DNA of 64,000 nt, taken from contig JAVHZZ010000002.1 of NCBI GenBank assembly GCA_036250195.1, positions 63,385,205-63,449,204 on the forward strand, read 5' to 3'. The position numbers were made by a program, and so were the translations under genes. Below are positions 45,818 to 57,256 of the stretch, one piece after another; the first letter of the stretch is position 1, and every line of letters begins with the position of its first letter. The stretch is from Mixophyes australis. Its lineage: Eukaryota; Chordata; Amphibia; Anura; Limnodynastidae. The notes under the pieces are model-generated. The model worked only from the letters and a program-made list of their open reading frames with translations, ran no database searches and was not told the origin of the DNA.

Positions 45818-47352
45818 TGAAGGAGGAGGGGAAGATGCCAGTGGAGAGGGAGAGATTAAAGAGGTGAGCGAGGTGGGAGCAGGTGGTGGGGGAAAGGGAG
45901 CGAAGAAGGTGGGAGGGGATGGGATCCAGGGGACAGGTAGTGGGGTGGGAGGATGAAATGAGAGAGTGGACTTCCTCGCCAGTGGTGGGGCGGAAGGAGT
46001 GGAGGGGAAGGTGGTTGGGGGGGGAGGACAGAAGAGTGGGAGGGGTGGAAGAGACAGTGGAGGAGGAGATTTCAAGTCGGATGACCTCGATTTTAGAGGA
46101 GAAGAAGGAGGCGAAATCGGAGGCAGTCAGGGAGGAAGGAGGGGGGGCGAAGAGGCGGCGGGGGTTAGAGGACTGGGAAGAGATGAGGGATTTAAAGAAA
46201 GATTGTTTAGCGAGTGAGAGGGCAGAGCTGTAGGATGAAAGGATGAATTTAAATTGGATGAAGTCAGCCAGGGAGCGGGATTTTCTCCAGTGACGTTCAC
46301 CGGTACGGGAGCATTTTTGGAGGAAGCGGGTAAATTTGGAGTGCCAGGGTTGGGGTTTGGAGCAGCGGGGGTGGACGGAGTGGGCAGGGGCGACCGCGTC
46401 CAGAGCGGAGGTGAGGGTGTGATTGTAGAGGGAGACCGCCTGGTTGGGGCAGGCCTGGGAGGAAAGGGGAGAAAGGAGGGTATCGAGAGAGGAGGACAGA
46501 GAGGCTGGGTCAAGAGCGTCGAGGTTGCGTAAGGACAGAGTAGGTTTGGGCAGGGGGAGGTGAGCAGGAGAAGAGGTGAGAGAGAAGGAGAGGAGATAGT
46601 GGTCAGATAGAGGAAAGGGAGAGATGGAGAAGTCGGAGAGACTACATAGGTAAGAGAAGACAAGATCAAGGGAGTGACCAAGGCAGTGGTTAGAGGAGGA
46701 GGTCCTTTGGCTGAGACCAAGGGAGGAAGAGAGGGTGAGCAGTTTGCTGGAAGCAGGGTCGGTGGGGTTGTCGATGGGGAAGTTAAAGTCACCGAGAATG
46801 ATCGAGGGGAGGTCAGAGGAGAGGTGGTGAGGATGCCAGCTAGCAAAGTTGTCAAGGAAGAGGGAGGTGGGGCCAGGGGGGCGGTAGATGACAGTGACGC
46901 GGAGGTGGATGGGGTAGAAGAGGCGGATGGAGTGGGCTTTAAAAGAGGAGGAGAGGGAGGGTTCAGGGGGAATGACACGAAAAGTACAGGTGGAGGAGAG
47001 GAGGAGGCCCACTCCACCGCCTGGGCGGGCACCAGGCCTGGCGGCGTGGGTGAAGGAGAGGCCACCATAGGAGAGGGCAGCAGGGGAAGCCGTGTAAAAA
47101 TCGGAGAGCCAGGTTTCAGTGACGGCAAGAAGGTTAAAGGAGTTGGATAGAAAGAGGTCGTGGATAGCAGTCAGCTTGTTGCGGACGGATCTGGCATTCC
47201 AGAGGGCACAGGAGAAAGGGGGAGAGGAGTGGGGGGAGATGGGGATGAGCAGCGCGCGGGGGAGGGCGGGGAGGAACGGGAGAGGTAGGGCAGGGGGAGA
47301 GTATGGGTGTCACACTTCTAGTATTACAAACGGAACCCAATAGCCCTGTAGT

Positions 47353-49214
47353 TGTCACGGGCACTAGGAGTCTTTACCCAGGGATCACCAGGTGATAGGC
47401 TTACCAGAGCAATATAGGTGGTAATATGGTACTCTGGTAGCAGGGTGATCACGGAACAGGAAATAGCAGATGATGAGATGCTCAGGAAAGTCTATGACTA
47501 GCAGCACTGGTAATATGGAGGTAGTAATACACAAGGAACTGTATGGACAAGGAACACGTGAAGGTAGTCAGTGGTCTGCGGTAGCAAGTTGTACCACTGC
47601 TATAGTGAGGAGGAATGTCCAACAGAAACGAGGAGGTGATGAGAGTCAGCGGTCTGCGGATAGCAAGTTGTACCGCTGTCTGAGTGAAGGAATGGAATCC
47701 AAGTGGAGGTATCCGGGGAGTCAGTGGTCTGCGTGAGCAAGTTGTACCACTGCTATGTGGAAGGATACTGGAACAAGTGACACAGGGAACAGGGATCAGT
47801 GGTCTGCCTCTAGCAAGTTGTACCACTGAATATATATGTGAGGAGGAGCACGGGGAGAGACTGCAACACAGGATATACACGGGCACCTTAAACTTGATCC
47901 ACAATAACATGCACAATATATATATGACTGAACAGCACTGCAATTATAGAAAAGTCTCTTGAGGTAATCCGGCACAAGATAACACAGTCAATGATGGCAA
48001 TAGACTCAGCGGATAGCAAACTCCAGAGGAGAACCAACACAGTCCAGCAAGATATGCAATACACCAGCACAGTCAATGAGAAGTATGCATACCGTGGTTC
48101 AGAAGCAGGCTGTCAGGCAGGAGTGCAGAGATACCTGAACGGCAGGAGGCCGGCAGGATGCGAAGTCCCTGGATGGGTGAAGCGGTAGTCAAGTAGGTGC
48201 AGCGCACAGGTAGGTAGACCAGCAGGGAAACCAATACACAGGAATCAGTAGAGCGTGGAACTGGACTCCTGGAGGACCCTGGAGAATAGCGATGGTCTAG
48301 CAGAGAGGTGAGTAGTGAGACACGAATCCAATGCTGACAGGCGGGTAGAGACCAGCGGGAACACAGGAAAGCGTGGAGAGCGGATCAGCAGTAGATGGAC
48401 GAGTAGAGCTGAGGAGTAGCAGCAGCAGGGCTCTGCGGACACACGGAGGTAGCCAATAGCAACCAGCAGGTAAAGTAACGATGGGACACAGGAAAGCAGA
48501 GTAGAGCTGGAACTGATGACCACGGAGAGCAGCGGATAGCAATAGTAGTAGCAGTCTCGAGGAAACACGGGAGAGTTGAGATGGGCTGAAGACTGAAGCG
48601 CACAGAGGCAGCGGATAGGAATCAGCCAAACAGTCACGATGAAACACAGACGAGTTGCAGGTTGAAGACTGTAGTGCACGGAGGCAGCGGATAGGAATCA
48701 GCTAACAGTCACGATGAAACACAGACGAGTTGCAGGTTGAAGACTGTAGTGCACGGAGGCAGCGGATAGGAATCAGCTAGCAGTCACGATGATGCACAGG
48801 TGAGTAGATGTAAATTGAAGACTGTAGTGCACGGAGGCAGCGGATAGGAATCAGCTAACAGTCACGATGATACACAGGAGGGTAGAAGTGGTATGGGAAC
48901 CACAGTAGTAGAAGTGGTTTGGAAACCACAGAGGTAGAAGTGGTTTGGAAACCACAGGAATCAGCAGCGCTGAATACACGAGGAAACACAGGAACACCTT
49001 CAGAGGCTCATGGGGAATGAGACTCCAAGATCAGGCCACGTGGTATTGACCACAGGTGCTTAATATAGGGAGTGTTGCCTGATCTGCCAATTAAGTTAAA
49101 GGAACATACACTGAAGGGTTTAGAAAGGGCTGCGCATGCGCAGACCCTCAGGATGGAGGACGGCCACGGTTCCTAAATGTCCGGGAAGAAGCACTCACAG
49201 TCCGGTGAGTGACA
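47353..49214 (-). repeat. Copy B 3' LTR (1862 bp)
   Basis: Carries four leader hairpin units (47569-47599, 47647-47678, 47722-47752, 47798-47829) and a run of 78-bp units at about 48590-48870. The start-site dodecamer lies at 49027-49038. The LTR sequence is clearly diverged from copy A outside these motifs. Confidence 0.93.
47569..47829 (-). repeat. Four leader hairpin units, copy B 3' LTR
   Basis: The outer stem is CAGTGGT/ACCACTG in three units and CAGCGGT/ACCGCTG in the unit at 47647-47678. Loops in minus orientation are TACC, TATCC, TCAC and TAGAG. Inner stem TTGC/GCAG is constant. The C-G variant holds the same place in the series as in copy A. Confidence 0.85.
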
Positions 49215-52200
49215 GTACCCCCCCTTTTAAAGGTGGGCACAGAACGCCTGGAACCGGGCTTGTCCGGATTTTTGGAATAAAACTTCTTCAGAAGAGCAGG
49301 AGCATTAAGATCTTCAGCTTTGATCCATGAGCGCTCTTCAGGACCAAAGCCCTTCCAATGAACGAGGAAACGGAGAACTCCTCGCGAAATTTTTGCATCC
49401 AATACCTCAGTAATCTCGAAATCCTCCTCCTGATGAACTTGAACTGGCTGAGGTGCTGAGGGAGGAGTCGAGAAACGGTTGATGATGAGAGGTTTGAGCA
49501 AGGATACATGGAAGGCATTGGAAATCCGAAGATTCTTAGGAAGAAGAAGTTTAACACACACTGGATTGATTACTTGAATGAACCTATATGGACCAATAAA
49601 ACGAGGGGCGAATTTCATAGATGGAACCTTCAAACGAATATTTTTGGTAGATAACCAGACACGATCTCCAATTTTTAGTGGTGGAATAGCCCGCCTCTTC
49701 TTATCTGCGAAAGACTTATATTTGTTGGATGTCTTCTTTAAACAGGTTTTGACCTGAGACCAGATATTTTTGAAGGTCTGACAAGTAGTCTCCACAGCAG
49801 GAACTTGGGTGGGAGGGAGGGCAGGAAATTCCAGAAAAGACGGATGGTGACCGTAGACCACCAAGAATGGAGTTTTGGATGATGACTCATGGTACATGTT
49901 GTTATGGGCGAATTCAGCCCAAGGAAGCAATTCTACCCAGTTGTCTTGATTGGCTGATGAGAACATCCTTATAAAGGTCTCGAGATCTTGATTGACTCGT
50001 TCAGTTTGTCCGTTAGATTGCGGATGGTAAGAAGATGAGAGTGCTAATCGTATGCCCAAGGTTTTACAAAGGGCCCGCCAGAATCTGGAAACGAATTGTA
50101 CTCCTCTATCTGACACAATCTCAGACGGACATCCATGGATACGGAAGATTTCTTTAATGAAATGTTCAGCCAGAGTAGACGAGGAAGGCAAACCAGGCAG
50201 AGGGACAAAATGAGCCATCTTCGAAAATCTGTCTACCATTACCCAAATAGTATTATAATTCTTACTAGGTGGCAAATCAGTAACGAAATCCATACTAATA
50301 TGGGTCCAAGGCTTGGACGGAATGGGTAGTGGTCGCAGCAACCCTGCTGGAGTTCTGCGGGAGGATTTGAACTGAGAACATAAATCACAGGAAGCAATAA
50401 ACTCTTTGACGTCTCTCCTCATTGAAGGCCACCAGTAACTTCGAGAGAGAATCTCAAAGGTCTTGTGTTCACCGGCGTGTCCAGAAAAACGAGAGGCATG
50501 GAACCACGAAAGGATTTTCCTCCTTAGAGTAGGAGGCACGAGGGTCTTCCCAAATGGTAGCATTTTGGTGGATGAAGCAGCCAGCGAGATACATTTGGGG
50601 TCTAGAATAGCATGGTTGGGAACCTCTTCAACGTCAGAGGACGTCACAAAAGCTCGAGATAGAGCGTCAGCTTTTTTGTTCTTAGCAGCTGGTTTGAAGG
50701 TTATAATTAATTCAAAACGGGAAAAGAAAAGAGACCATCTTGCTTGACGAGGGTTCAAGCATTGGGCAGATTGTAGATATGACAAGTTCTTATGATCCGT
50801 GAAGATCGTCACCGGATGGCGAGCTCTTTCCAATAAGTATCTCCATTCCTCTAATGCAGCTTTGATAGCCAGCAACTCCTTGTCCCGGATTGTATAATTT
50901 TTCTCTGCAGGCAGAAGACCCCGAGAGTAGAAGGCACAAGGATGGAATTTTTGTTGCTCCGAGCGTTGGGAGAGAATGGCTCCTAAGCCCACATTAGAGG
51001 CATTTACTTCTAGGAAGAAGGGAAGTGTCACATCAGGCTGTCGAAGAATGGGAGCAGAGGAGAAGGACTCTTTGAGAATTTGAAAGGCTTGGAGAGCCTC
51101 AGATGACCACTGCTTAGTATTAGCCCCTTTACGAGTCAGGGCCACAATAGGAGATGCAATGGATGAAAAGTCTTGAATGAAGCGTCTATAGTAATTGGCA
51201 AAACCTAAAAAACGCTGGATAGCACGAAGAGTAGTTGGCTGGGGCCAATGTAATACAGCATTCACCTTGTCTGGATCCATCTTCAGGCCAACTCCGGAAA
51301 CTATATACCCCAAGAATGGAATCTGGGGCAACTCGAATGAACATTTTTCTAATTTACAGAACAATGAATTTTTCCGTAGTCTGGAGAGGACCTCTGCCAC
51401 ATGTTGGTGATGAGAAGGCAGGTCCTGTGAAAAGATCAATATGTCGTCCAGGTAGACAACGACACATACATATAATAAGTCCCGAAAGATCTCATTGATG
51501 AAGCCTTGGAAAACAGCGGGGGCATTACACAACCCGAAAGGCATTACTAGATATTCGTAATGCCCATCTCTGGTGTTGAACGCTGTCTTCCATTCGTCAC
51601 CGGAACGGATTCTAATTAAATTGTATGCACCACGAAGATCCAACTTAGTAAAGATCCGAGCTCCCTTGATGCGATCGAATAGCTCAGTGATCAGCGGAAT
51701 GGGATACCGATTCTTGATAGTAATGGCGTTGAGTCCACGAAAATCTATGCAGGGGCGTAGTGATCCATCCTTCTTTTTGACGAAGAAGAACCCGGCTCCA
51801 GCGGGAGAGGTGGAAGGTCGAATAAACCCTCGCTGGAGATTCTCCTGTATGTACTCAGATGTGGCTTGAGTTTCGGGTAACGAGAGTGGATAGACCCGAC
51901 CCCTGGGAGGAGTCTTGCCAGGTAGAAGGTCGATCGGACAATCCCAAGATGAGGAGGAAGACGTTCAGACTGAGCTTTATCAAACACATCGGCAAATGAA
52001 GCATACTGAGGAGGGAGTCCCGGTGAGGAAGATGAGATGGAAGATTGCTGTACTTTAAGAGGAATAACTTGGGAAAGGCAACGATGGTGACATTCAGCTC
52101 CCCAAGACGTAACTTGAGGAGTGCGCCAGTCAATCTGGGGAGAGTGACACTGAAGCCATGGAAGGCCTAAGACAATTGGACTTGTCGTAACTGGAAGAAT

Positions 52201-52545
52201 TAAAAACGAAATTTCTTCATGGTGCAGCACACCAATCTGAAGTGTTACTGGAGACGTACTCTGGGTGATGAGACCATTGATGAGACGTGATCCATCTATA
52301 GCAGTCACAGTAATGGGTGTTTTTAAAGTAATCACTGGTAGAGACCATTGATTCACTAGGGATTTAGAAATGAAATTTCCTGCTGCTCCAGAATCAATCA
52401 ATGCCTGTGACTCAAAGGATTTGGTAGCAAAGGAAATCGTAACATCAAAAGCGCAGACTTTTAATTTCATAGAAGATGGAGAGGACTCCAGGGACCCTAA
52501 CTTCACCTCTCCAGAACTAGTTAGGGCCTGGCATTTCCCGATTTC
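49148..52545 (-). pseudogene. pol: Ty3/gypsy Pol, copy B, one 4-nt deletion
   Basis: The 5' part (about 52545-51951) encodes the protease (DSGA) as in copy A. Near 51951 four nucleotides are missing relative to copy A, in a CCTCCTC-rich stretch, throwing the frame out; that ORF stops at 51745. The original frame is open from at least 51643 to 49148, with YLDD, the integrase HHCC finger and D,D35E motifs and the chromodomain. A second defect is RNase H D503, which is Asn (AAT codon at 51002-51004, FFLEVNASN). The C-terminus again runs 67 nt into the LTR. Confidence 0.93.
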
Positions 52546-53453
52546 TTAGGGCAAGAGCTGAGCATATGAGTGGAATCAGCACAATAGATACAGAGTCTAT
52601 TCTTTACTCTTCGTTTCCTCTCTTCCGAAGATAATTTGGAACGTCCTATCTCCATGGGAATCACAGAAGGTGAAGCTGGACGAAATTGAGGGGTTGAACG
52701 AAGAGGTGCTTTAACAGAAGTTGTTTTCTCAGATTCTCTTTCACGAAATCTCATGTCTACACGATGGCAAAGAGAGATCAAATCTTCTAGTGATGAAGGA
52801 AGCTCTTGGGTAGTCAGTGCATCTTTAATTTTATCGGAAAGCCCCTGCCAGAAGGCGGCAACTAATGCTTCAGTGTTCCACTGAAGTTCAGAGGCTAAGA
52901 TCCTAAATTGAATGACGTACTGGCCTACTGTATGAGAACCTTGTCGTAAACGAAGAATGCTGGAAGCAGCGGAGGTCACACGACCTGGTTCATCGAACAC
53001 ACTTCGGAACGTAGAAATGAATTTGGCACTATCTTGTAGTAGTGGATCGTTTCTCTCCCACAGAGGGGAGGCCCAAGCCAGAGCTTGTCCAGAAAACAAT
53101 GAGATAAGATAGGCCACTCTGGAACGATGGGTAGAAAAATTTTGAGGTTGGAGCTCAAAATGAACTGAGCATTGGTTAAGGAAACCCCTACAAGTTTTGG
53201 GGTCTCCATCGTACTTTGACGGAGTAGGCAGGTGAAGCGTGGGAGCTGTAGACACCTGGGATGGCACTGGGGAAACGGAGGAAAGCACAGGAGCTTCAAT
53301 ATTAGCTGTAACCGTCTGTCCAGATGTTCCTTGGGAGGTTAACGATTGGTAACATTGAAGTAACAGCTGTTGGCGAGCATCCTGTTGCTCCACACGGCTG
53401 ACCAGATGCTGCAGCATCTCCTTGGCTGTAGGTTCCGTATCTGGGTCTGTCAT
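52521..53453 (-). CDS. gag: Ty3/gypsy Gag, copy B
   Basis: 310 aa, the same length as copy A with scattered substitutions, and open throughout. Capsid region at about 75-230 and the CX2CX4HX4C knuckle near the C-terminus. The heptamer GGGAAAT (52533-52539) precedes the stop exactly as in copy A. With pol disabled, this copy could supply Gag only. Confidence 0.92.
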   Translation of the reverse strand: MTDPDTEPTAKEMLQHLVSRVEQQDARQQLLLQCYQSLTSQGTSGQTVTANIEAPVLSSVSPVPSQVSTAPTLHLPTPSKYDGDPKTCRGFLNQCSVHFELQPQNFSTHRSRVAYLISLFSGQALAWASPLWERNDPLLQDSAKFISTFRSVFDEPGRVTSAASSILRLRQGSHTVGQYVIQFRILASELQWNTEALVAAFWQGLSDKIKDALTTQELPSSLEDLISLCHRVDMRFRERESEKTTSVKAPLRSTPQFRPASPSVIPMEIGRSKLSSEERKRRVKNRLCIYCADSTHMLSSCPKKSGNARP

Positions 53454-53464
53454 GGCCTGATCTT
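53453..53464 (-). promoter_or_regulatory. Self-primer binding site, copy B
   Basis: The minus strand reads AAGATCAGGCCA, complementary to the dodecamer at 55219-55230 in its own 5' LTR. Both are unchanged from copy A although flanking LTR sequence has diverged. Confidence 0.75.
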
Positions 53465-53466
53465 AC

Positions 53467-55406
53467 TGTCACGGGCACTAGGAGTCTTTACCCAGGGATC
53501 ACCAGGTGATAGGCTTACCAGAGCAATATAGGTGGTAATATGGTACTCTGGTAGCAGGGTGATCACGGAACAGGAAATAGCAGATGATGAGATGCTCAGG
53601 AAAGTCTATGACTAGCAGCACTGGTAATATGGAGGTAGTAATACACAAGGAACTGTATGGACAAGGAACACGTGAAGGTAGTCAGTGGTCTGCGGTAGCA
53701 AGTTGTACCACTGCTATAGTGAGGAGGAATGTCCAACAGAAACGAGGAGGTGATGAGAGTCAGCGGTCTGCGGATAGCAAGTTGTACCGCTGTCTGAGTG
53801 AAGGAATGGAATCCAAGTGGAGGTATCCGGGGAGTCAGTGGTCTGCGTGAGCAAGTTGTACCACTGCTATGTGGAAGGATACTGGAACAAGTGACACAGG
53901 GAACAGGGATCAGTGGTCTGCCTCTAGCAAGTTGTACCACTGAATATATATGTGAGGAGGAGCACGGGGAGAGACTGCAACACAGGATATACACGGGCAC
54001 CTTAAACTTGATCCACAATAACATGCACAATATATATATGACTGAACAGCACTGCAATTATAGAAAAGTCTCTTGAGGTAATCCGGCACAAGATAACACA
54101 GTCAATGATGGCAATAGACTCAGCGGATAGCAAACTCCAGAGGAGAACCAACACAGTCCAGCAAGATATGCAATACACCAGCACAGTCAATGAGAAGTAT
54201 GCATACCGTGGTTCAGAAGCAGGCTGTCAGGCAGGAGTGCAGAGATACCTGAACGGCAGGAGGCCGGCAGGATGCGAAGTCCCTGGATGGGTGAAGCGGT
54301 AGTCAAGTAGGTGCAGCGCACAGGTAGGTAGACCAGCAGGGAAACCAATACACAGGAATCAGTAGAGCGTGGAACTGGACTCCTGGAGGACCCTGGAGAA
54401 TAGCGATGGTCTAGCAGAGAGGTGAGTAGTGAGACACGAATCCAATGCTGACAGGCGGGTAGAGACCAGCGGGAACACAGGAAAGCGTGGAGAGCGGATC
54501 AGCAGTAGATGGACGAGTAGAGCTGAGGAGTAGCAGCAGCAGGGCTCTGCGGACACACGGAGGTAGCCAATAGCAACCAGCAGGTGAAGTAACGATGGGA
54601 CACAGGAAAGCAGAGTAGAGCTGGAACTGATGACCACGGAGAGCAGCGGATAGCAATAGTAGTAGCAGTCTCGAGGAAACACGGGAGAGTTGAGATGGGC
54701 TGAAGACTGAAGCGCACAGAGGCAGCGGATAGGAATCAGCCAAACAGTCACGATGAAACACAGACGAGTTGCAGGTTGAAGACTGTAGTGCACGGAGGCA
54801 GCGGATAGGAATCAGCTAACAGTCACGATGAAACACAGACGAGTTGCAGGTTGAAGACTGTAGTGCACGGAGGCAGCGGATAGGAATCAGCTAGCAGTCA
54901 CGATGATGCACAGGTGAGTAGATGTAAATTGAAGACTGTAGTGCACGGAGGCAGCGGATAGGAATCAGCTAACAGTCACAATGATATATGGTAGAGTTGA
55001 AGTGGCTTGAAGACTGTAGTGCACGGAGGCAGCGGATAGGAATCAGCTAACAGTCACGATGATACACAGGAGGGTAGAAGTGGTATGGGAACCACAGTAG
55101 TAGAAGTGGTTTGGAAACCACAGAGGTAGAAGTGGTTTGGAAACCACAGGAATCAGCAGCGCTGAATACACGAGGAAACACAGGAACACCTTCAGAGGCT
55201 CATGGGGAATGAGACTCCAAGATCAGGCCACGTGGTATTGACCACAGGTGCTTAATATAGGGAGTGTTGCCTGATCTGCCAATTAAGTTAAAGGAACATA
55301 CACTGAAGGGTTTAGAAAGGGCTGCGCATGCGCAGACCCTCAGGATGGAGGACGGCCACGGTTCCTAAATGTCCGGGAAGAAGCACTCACAGTCCGGTGA
55401 GTGACA
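53467..55406 (-). repeat. Copy B 5' LTR (1940 bp)
   Basis: Matches the 3' LTR with one substitution noticed (54591 versus 48477) and one extra 78-bp tandem unit in the 54704-55062 array. TATA-like sequence (TATATTAA on the minus strand, about 55252-55259) lies about 30 bp upstream of the start-site dodecamer 55219-55230. Hairpin units lie at 53683-53713, 53761-53792, 53836-53866 and 53912-53943. Confidence 0.93.
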
Positions 55407-55794
55407 GTAGTTCTGTAGTAAACAGGATTTATTTTGATACAGAAATAAATCTGAAATGTCCAGCAAGCAAGTCCAAAGTATCAACAAGATAAATATCTTG
55501 TAGAGGTATCAAGTAATTGTATTCCAAATCACAAGGGAGAAAGGTTCTGTGGAAGCATCTGGTTCAGACACAAACACAATACTCGAGCAAAGGCTGCATA
55601 ACAGGAGGTGCCTTATCTAGGCCCAAACAGGAAATGAGATACAAGATGGAATCTTCCTGAGACAGTTCTGGCCATCTTGGATAAGGGCTATTGTAAGGGC
55701 AAGTTCAAATCAGAGATCTAAGATGGAAACTTCATGAGGCAATCATGGCCATCTTGAACGAGGGCATATCTAAGGGCAAGAACATAACAATGGG

Positions 55795-57249
55795 TATGGA
55801 GTGAGAGCGGGGAGGCATAGTAGGGAGAGAGAGTAACAGAACAGTGAGATAGTGGGGACAGTGAAAAACAGGTAAGAACAATGGCAGGAAGACAATGACA
55901 AGGTGGAAGACAATAACAAATTAGGGCGTGGAGGGCATGGAACAACAGTACAGTGAGATAATAAGGACAATGAAAACAGGTAAGAATGATAGCAGAACAG
56001 TAAGATAATCAGGACAGTGGATAACAGGTAAGAATAAGCAGAGAGACAATAGCAAGATGGAGGACAATAACCAATTAGGCGTGGAAGGCAAGGAACAACA
56101 GAAGGACGGGTAATAAGGACAATGGAAATAGGCAGGAATAATAACAGGTAAAAGTAGTTGCTGGTAAATATAAAATCAGGAAAAACAAGATAAAGGCATA
56201 TAAATAGTAGAATAATAACAGGTAAAAAGTAGTTACTGGTAAATGTACAATCAGGCAAAACAAAATAATGGCATATAAAATTATAGCAGGTAAAAATAGT
56301 AGCAGGTACCAATTGAGTCTAAGGTGCAGGCAAAGGTGTTGATCCAAGGGGATGAAGCATAGTCACGGTGAGAAAGACGGTTAAGTGGAGCAAAGTAGTA
56401 AAAAGATACCTAGAGTTGCTTGGGAGCAGGACGAAGACGAGATCCAAGCTGGGGGGGTGAGGCAGAGTCACAGTTCCAGGGAGCTGAGGGGGTGAAGCAG
56501 AGTCCAGGGAGTTCCAGATCCAGGGAGAAGGTTGTGGAGAGTTAGTTAGGAGGCTTCAAGTGTGGAGCAGGGCATCAGATGAGATAAGGGGGAGCAGGAG
56601 CATGGAGGAGGCATCAGTGGGAGACAGGAGGAGTCATGGCAGGAGGTTGGTGGACGTCAGGAGAGGAGAGCAGGCAGGATCGATGTAGGTCAGGAGCACC
56701 GCGGTGACCCGGGCATAATGATGGGAAGGGACGTGCAGGCCAGGCAGCGGGACTGAGGCTGGAGCGAAGAGGTAGTGCTGTGGAGGCAGCAGGGCCGAAG
56801 AACCGGTGGAGGCAGGAGAACCTGTGTAGGCAGCTGGGCCGAGGATCCAGGAGAACCAGGTGGTAGGAGCAGAGCAGACCGCTGGGCCGGAGCCGTGGTC
56901 TCAAGGCAGAAGACACCGCCAAGGAGAAGAGAGCCAGCGATGAGGAGGCGGCGATGAGGAGATCCAGGAGGGAGCGGTGGAAGCAGCTGGGCTGGAGCCG
57001 GACAGTGAGCCAGGTAGGAGCAGCGGGCCGGAGCCGGGGGCTCGATTTAGAGGCACCGCGGGAGGCAGCCGTTCTGAGGATCGCCAACGGGGCTGGAACA
57101 GGCTGGAAGCAGGAAGCAGGAGGTAAGTGGGGCGGGTGGAGGAGGGAATGACAACGGAGAGGCGCCGGGCGGTCACGGGAATAAGAAGAAAGGTGTTGGA
57201 CCCCAGGGAGAACTCGCGCGGCACGTCCGTCCTCCTCCACAGCCGGAAG
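55795..57249 (-). other. L2 5' region: GC-rich start and tandem leader
   Basis: The outer 650 bp (56600-57249) are GC-rich, promoter-like. A 208-codon minus ORF (56614-57240) there is Pro/Ser/Leu-rich and looks compositional; I do not recognise an ORF1. 55850-56330 holds an imperfect tandem of about 150 bp (GACAATAACAAATTAGGGCG, GTGGAAGGCAAGGAACAACA, GGTAAGAAT). It belongs to the LINE because the outer target duplication lies beyond it. Confidence 0.55.
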
Positions 57250-57256
57250 TTATGAT

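Larger units (their letters stand above)
42475..47215 (-). pseudogene. L2 ORF2: endonuclease and reverse transcriptase, interrupted
   Basis: The apurinic-like endonuclease starts near 47215 (NARSVRNKLTAI, TETWLSD, VIYRPPGP, ILGDFNFPID, SDHYLLSFSL) and stays open to the SINE at 45817. The RT continues at 45573-45205 ([41 protein letters not shown]) and, after the hAT element, at 43442-42475 ([16 protein letters not shown], then [30 protein letters not shown]). The catalytic YADD reads YADN (AAC codon at 43267-43269), and a 1-nt shift occurs near 42525. Even without its insertions this copy would be inactive. L2 enzymes nick DNA and prime reverse transcription at the nick, and probably also copy SINEs with matching tails. 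Confidence 0.88.
47353..55406 (-). mobile_element. Ty3/gypsy chromovirus, copy B (pol broken)
   Basis: 8054 bp, same family as copy A, reversed. LTR ends are TGTCACGGGC and GAGTGACA on the plus strand. The 5-bp target duplication GTAGT lies at 47348-47352 and 55407-55411. The LTRs appear to differ by one substitution and one 78-bp tandem unit only, so the insertion is very young. It sits inside the solo LTR, which sits inside the LINE. Confidence 0.95.
47308..55789 (-). mobile_element. Solo LTR (about 423 bp), split by gypsy copy B
   Basis: Pieces 47308-47352 and 55412-55789 join across gypsy B to give a TG...CA-bounded unit (TGTCACACTTC...AACATAACA on the plus strand). The 5-bp target duplication ATGGG lies at 47303-47307 and 55790-55794. 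On the minus strand an AATAAA lies near the 3' end, and two imperfect 40-bp repeats (each starting CAAGATGGCCA) sit about 86 bp apart near the 5' end, like duplicated enhancers. This suggests a retroviral-type LTR left by LTR-LTR recombination. No internal viral genes are present. Confidence 0.8.
42010..57249 (-). mobile_element. L2-clade LINE, near full length, four insertions deep
   Basis: Flanked by TTATGAT at 42003-42009 and 57250-57256, a 7-bp target duplication. The 3' end is an (ATT)n tail at 42010-42031. Removing the hAT element, SINE and solo LTR (with gypsy B), each with one duplicated target copy, leaves about 4.75 kb, a plausible full L2 length. The 5' end is GC-rich (55795-57249). 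The nesting order follows directly from the target duplications. Confidence 0.85.

Noticed and set aside
45883..47343. Long plus-strand ORFs rich in Gly, Glu and Arg
   Set aside because: Shadows of the minus-strand LINE endonuclease frame, produced by its purine-rich composition.
47470..48679. Conserved ORFs inside the copy B LTRs (88-153 codons), repeated at 53584-54793
   Set aside because: Identical because the LTRs are duplicates. They are not conserved in copy A and carry no start or domain signal.
56614..57240. 208-codon Pro/Ser/Leu-rich minus ORF as a LINE ORF1
   Set aside because: No zinc finger, coiled coil or esterase motif. Long GC-rich stretches stay open by chance. Kept only as LINE 5' region.
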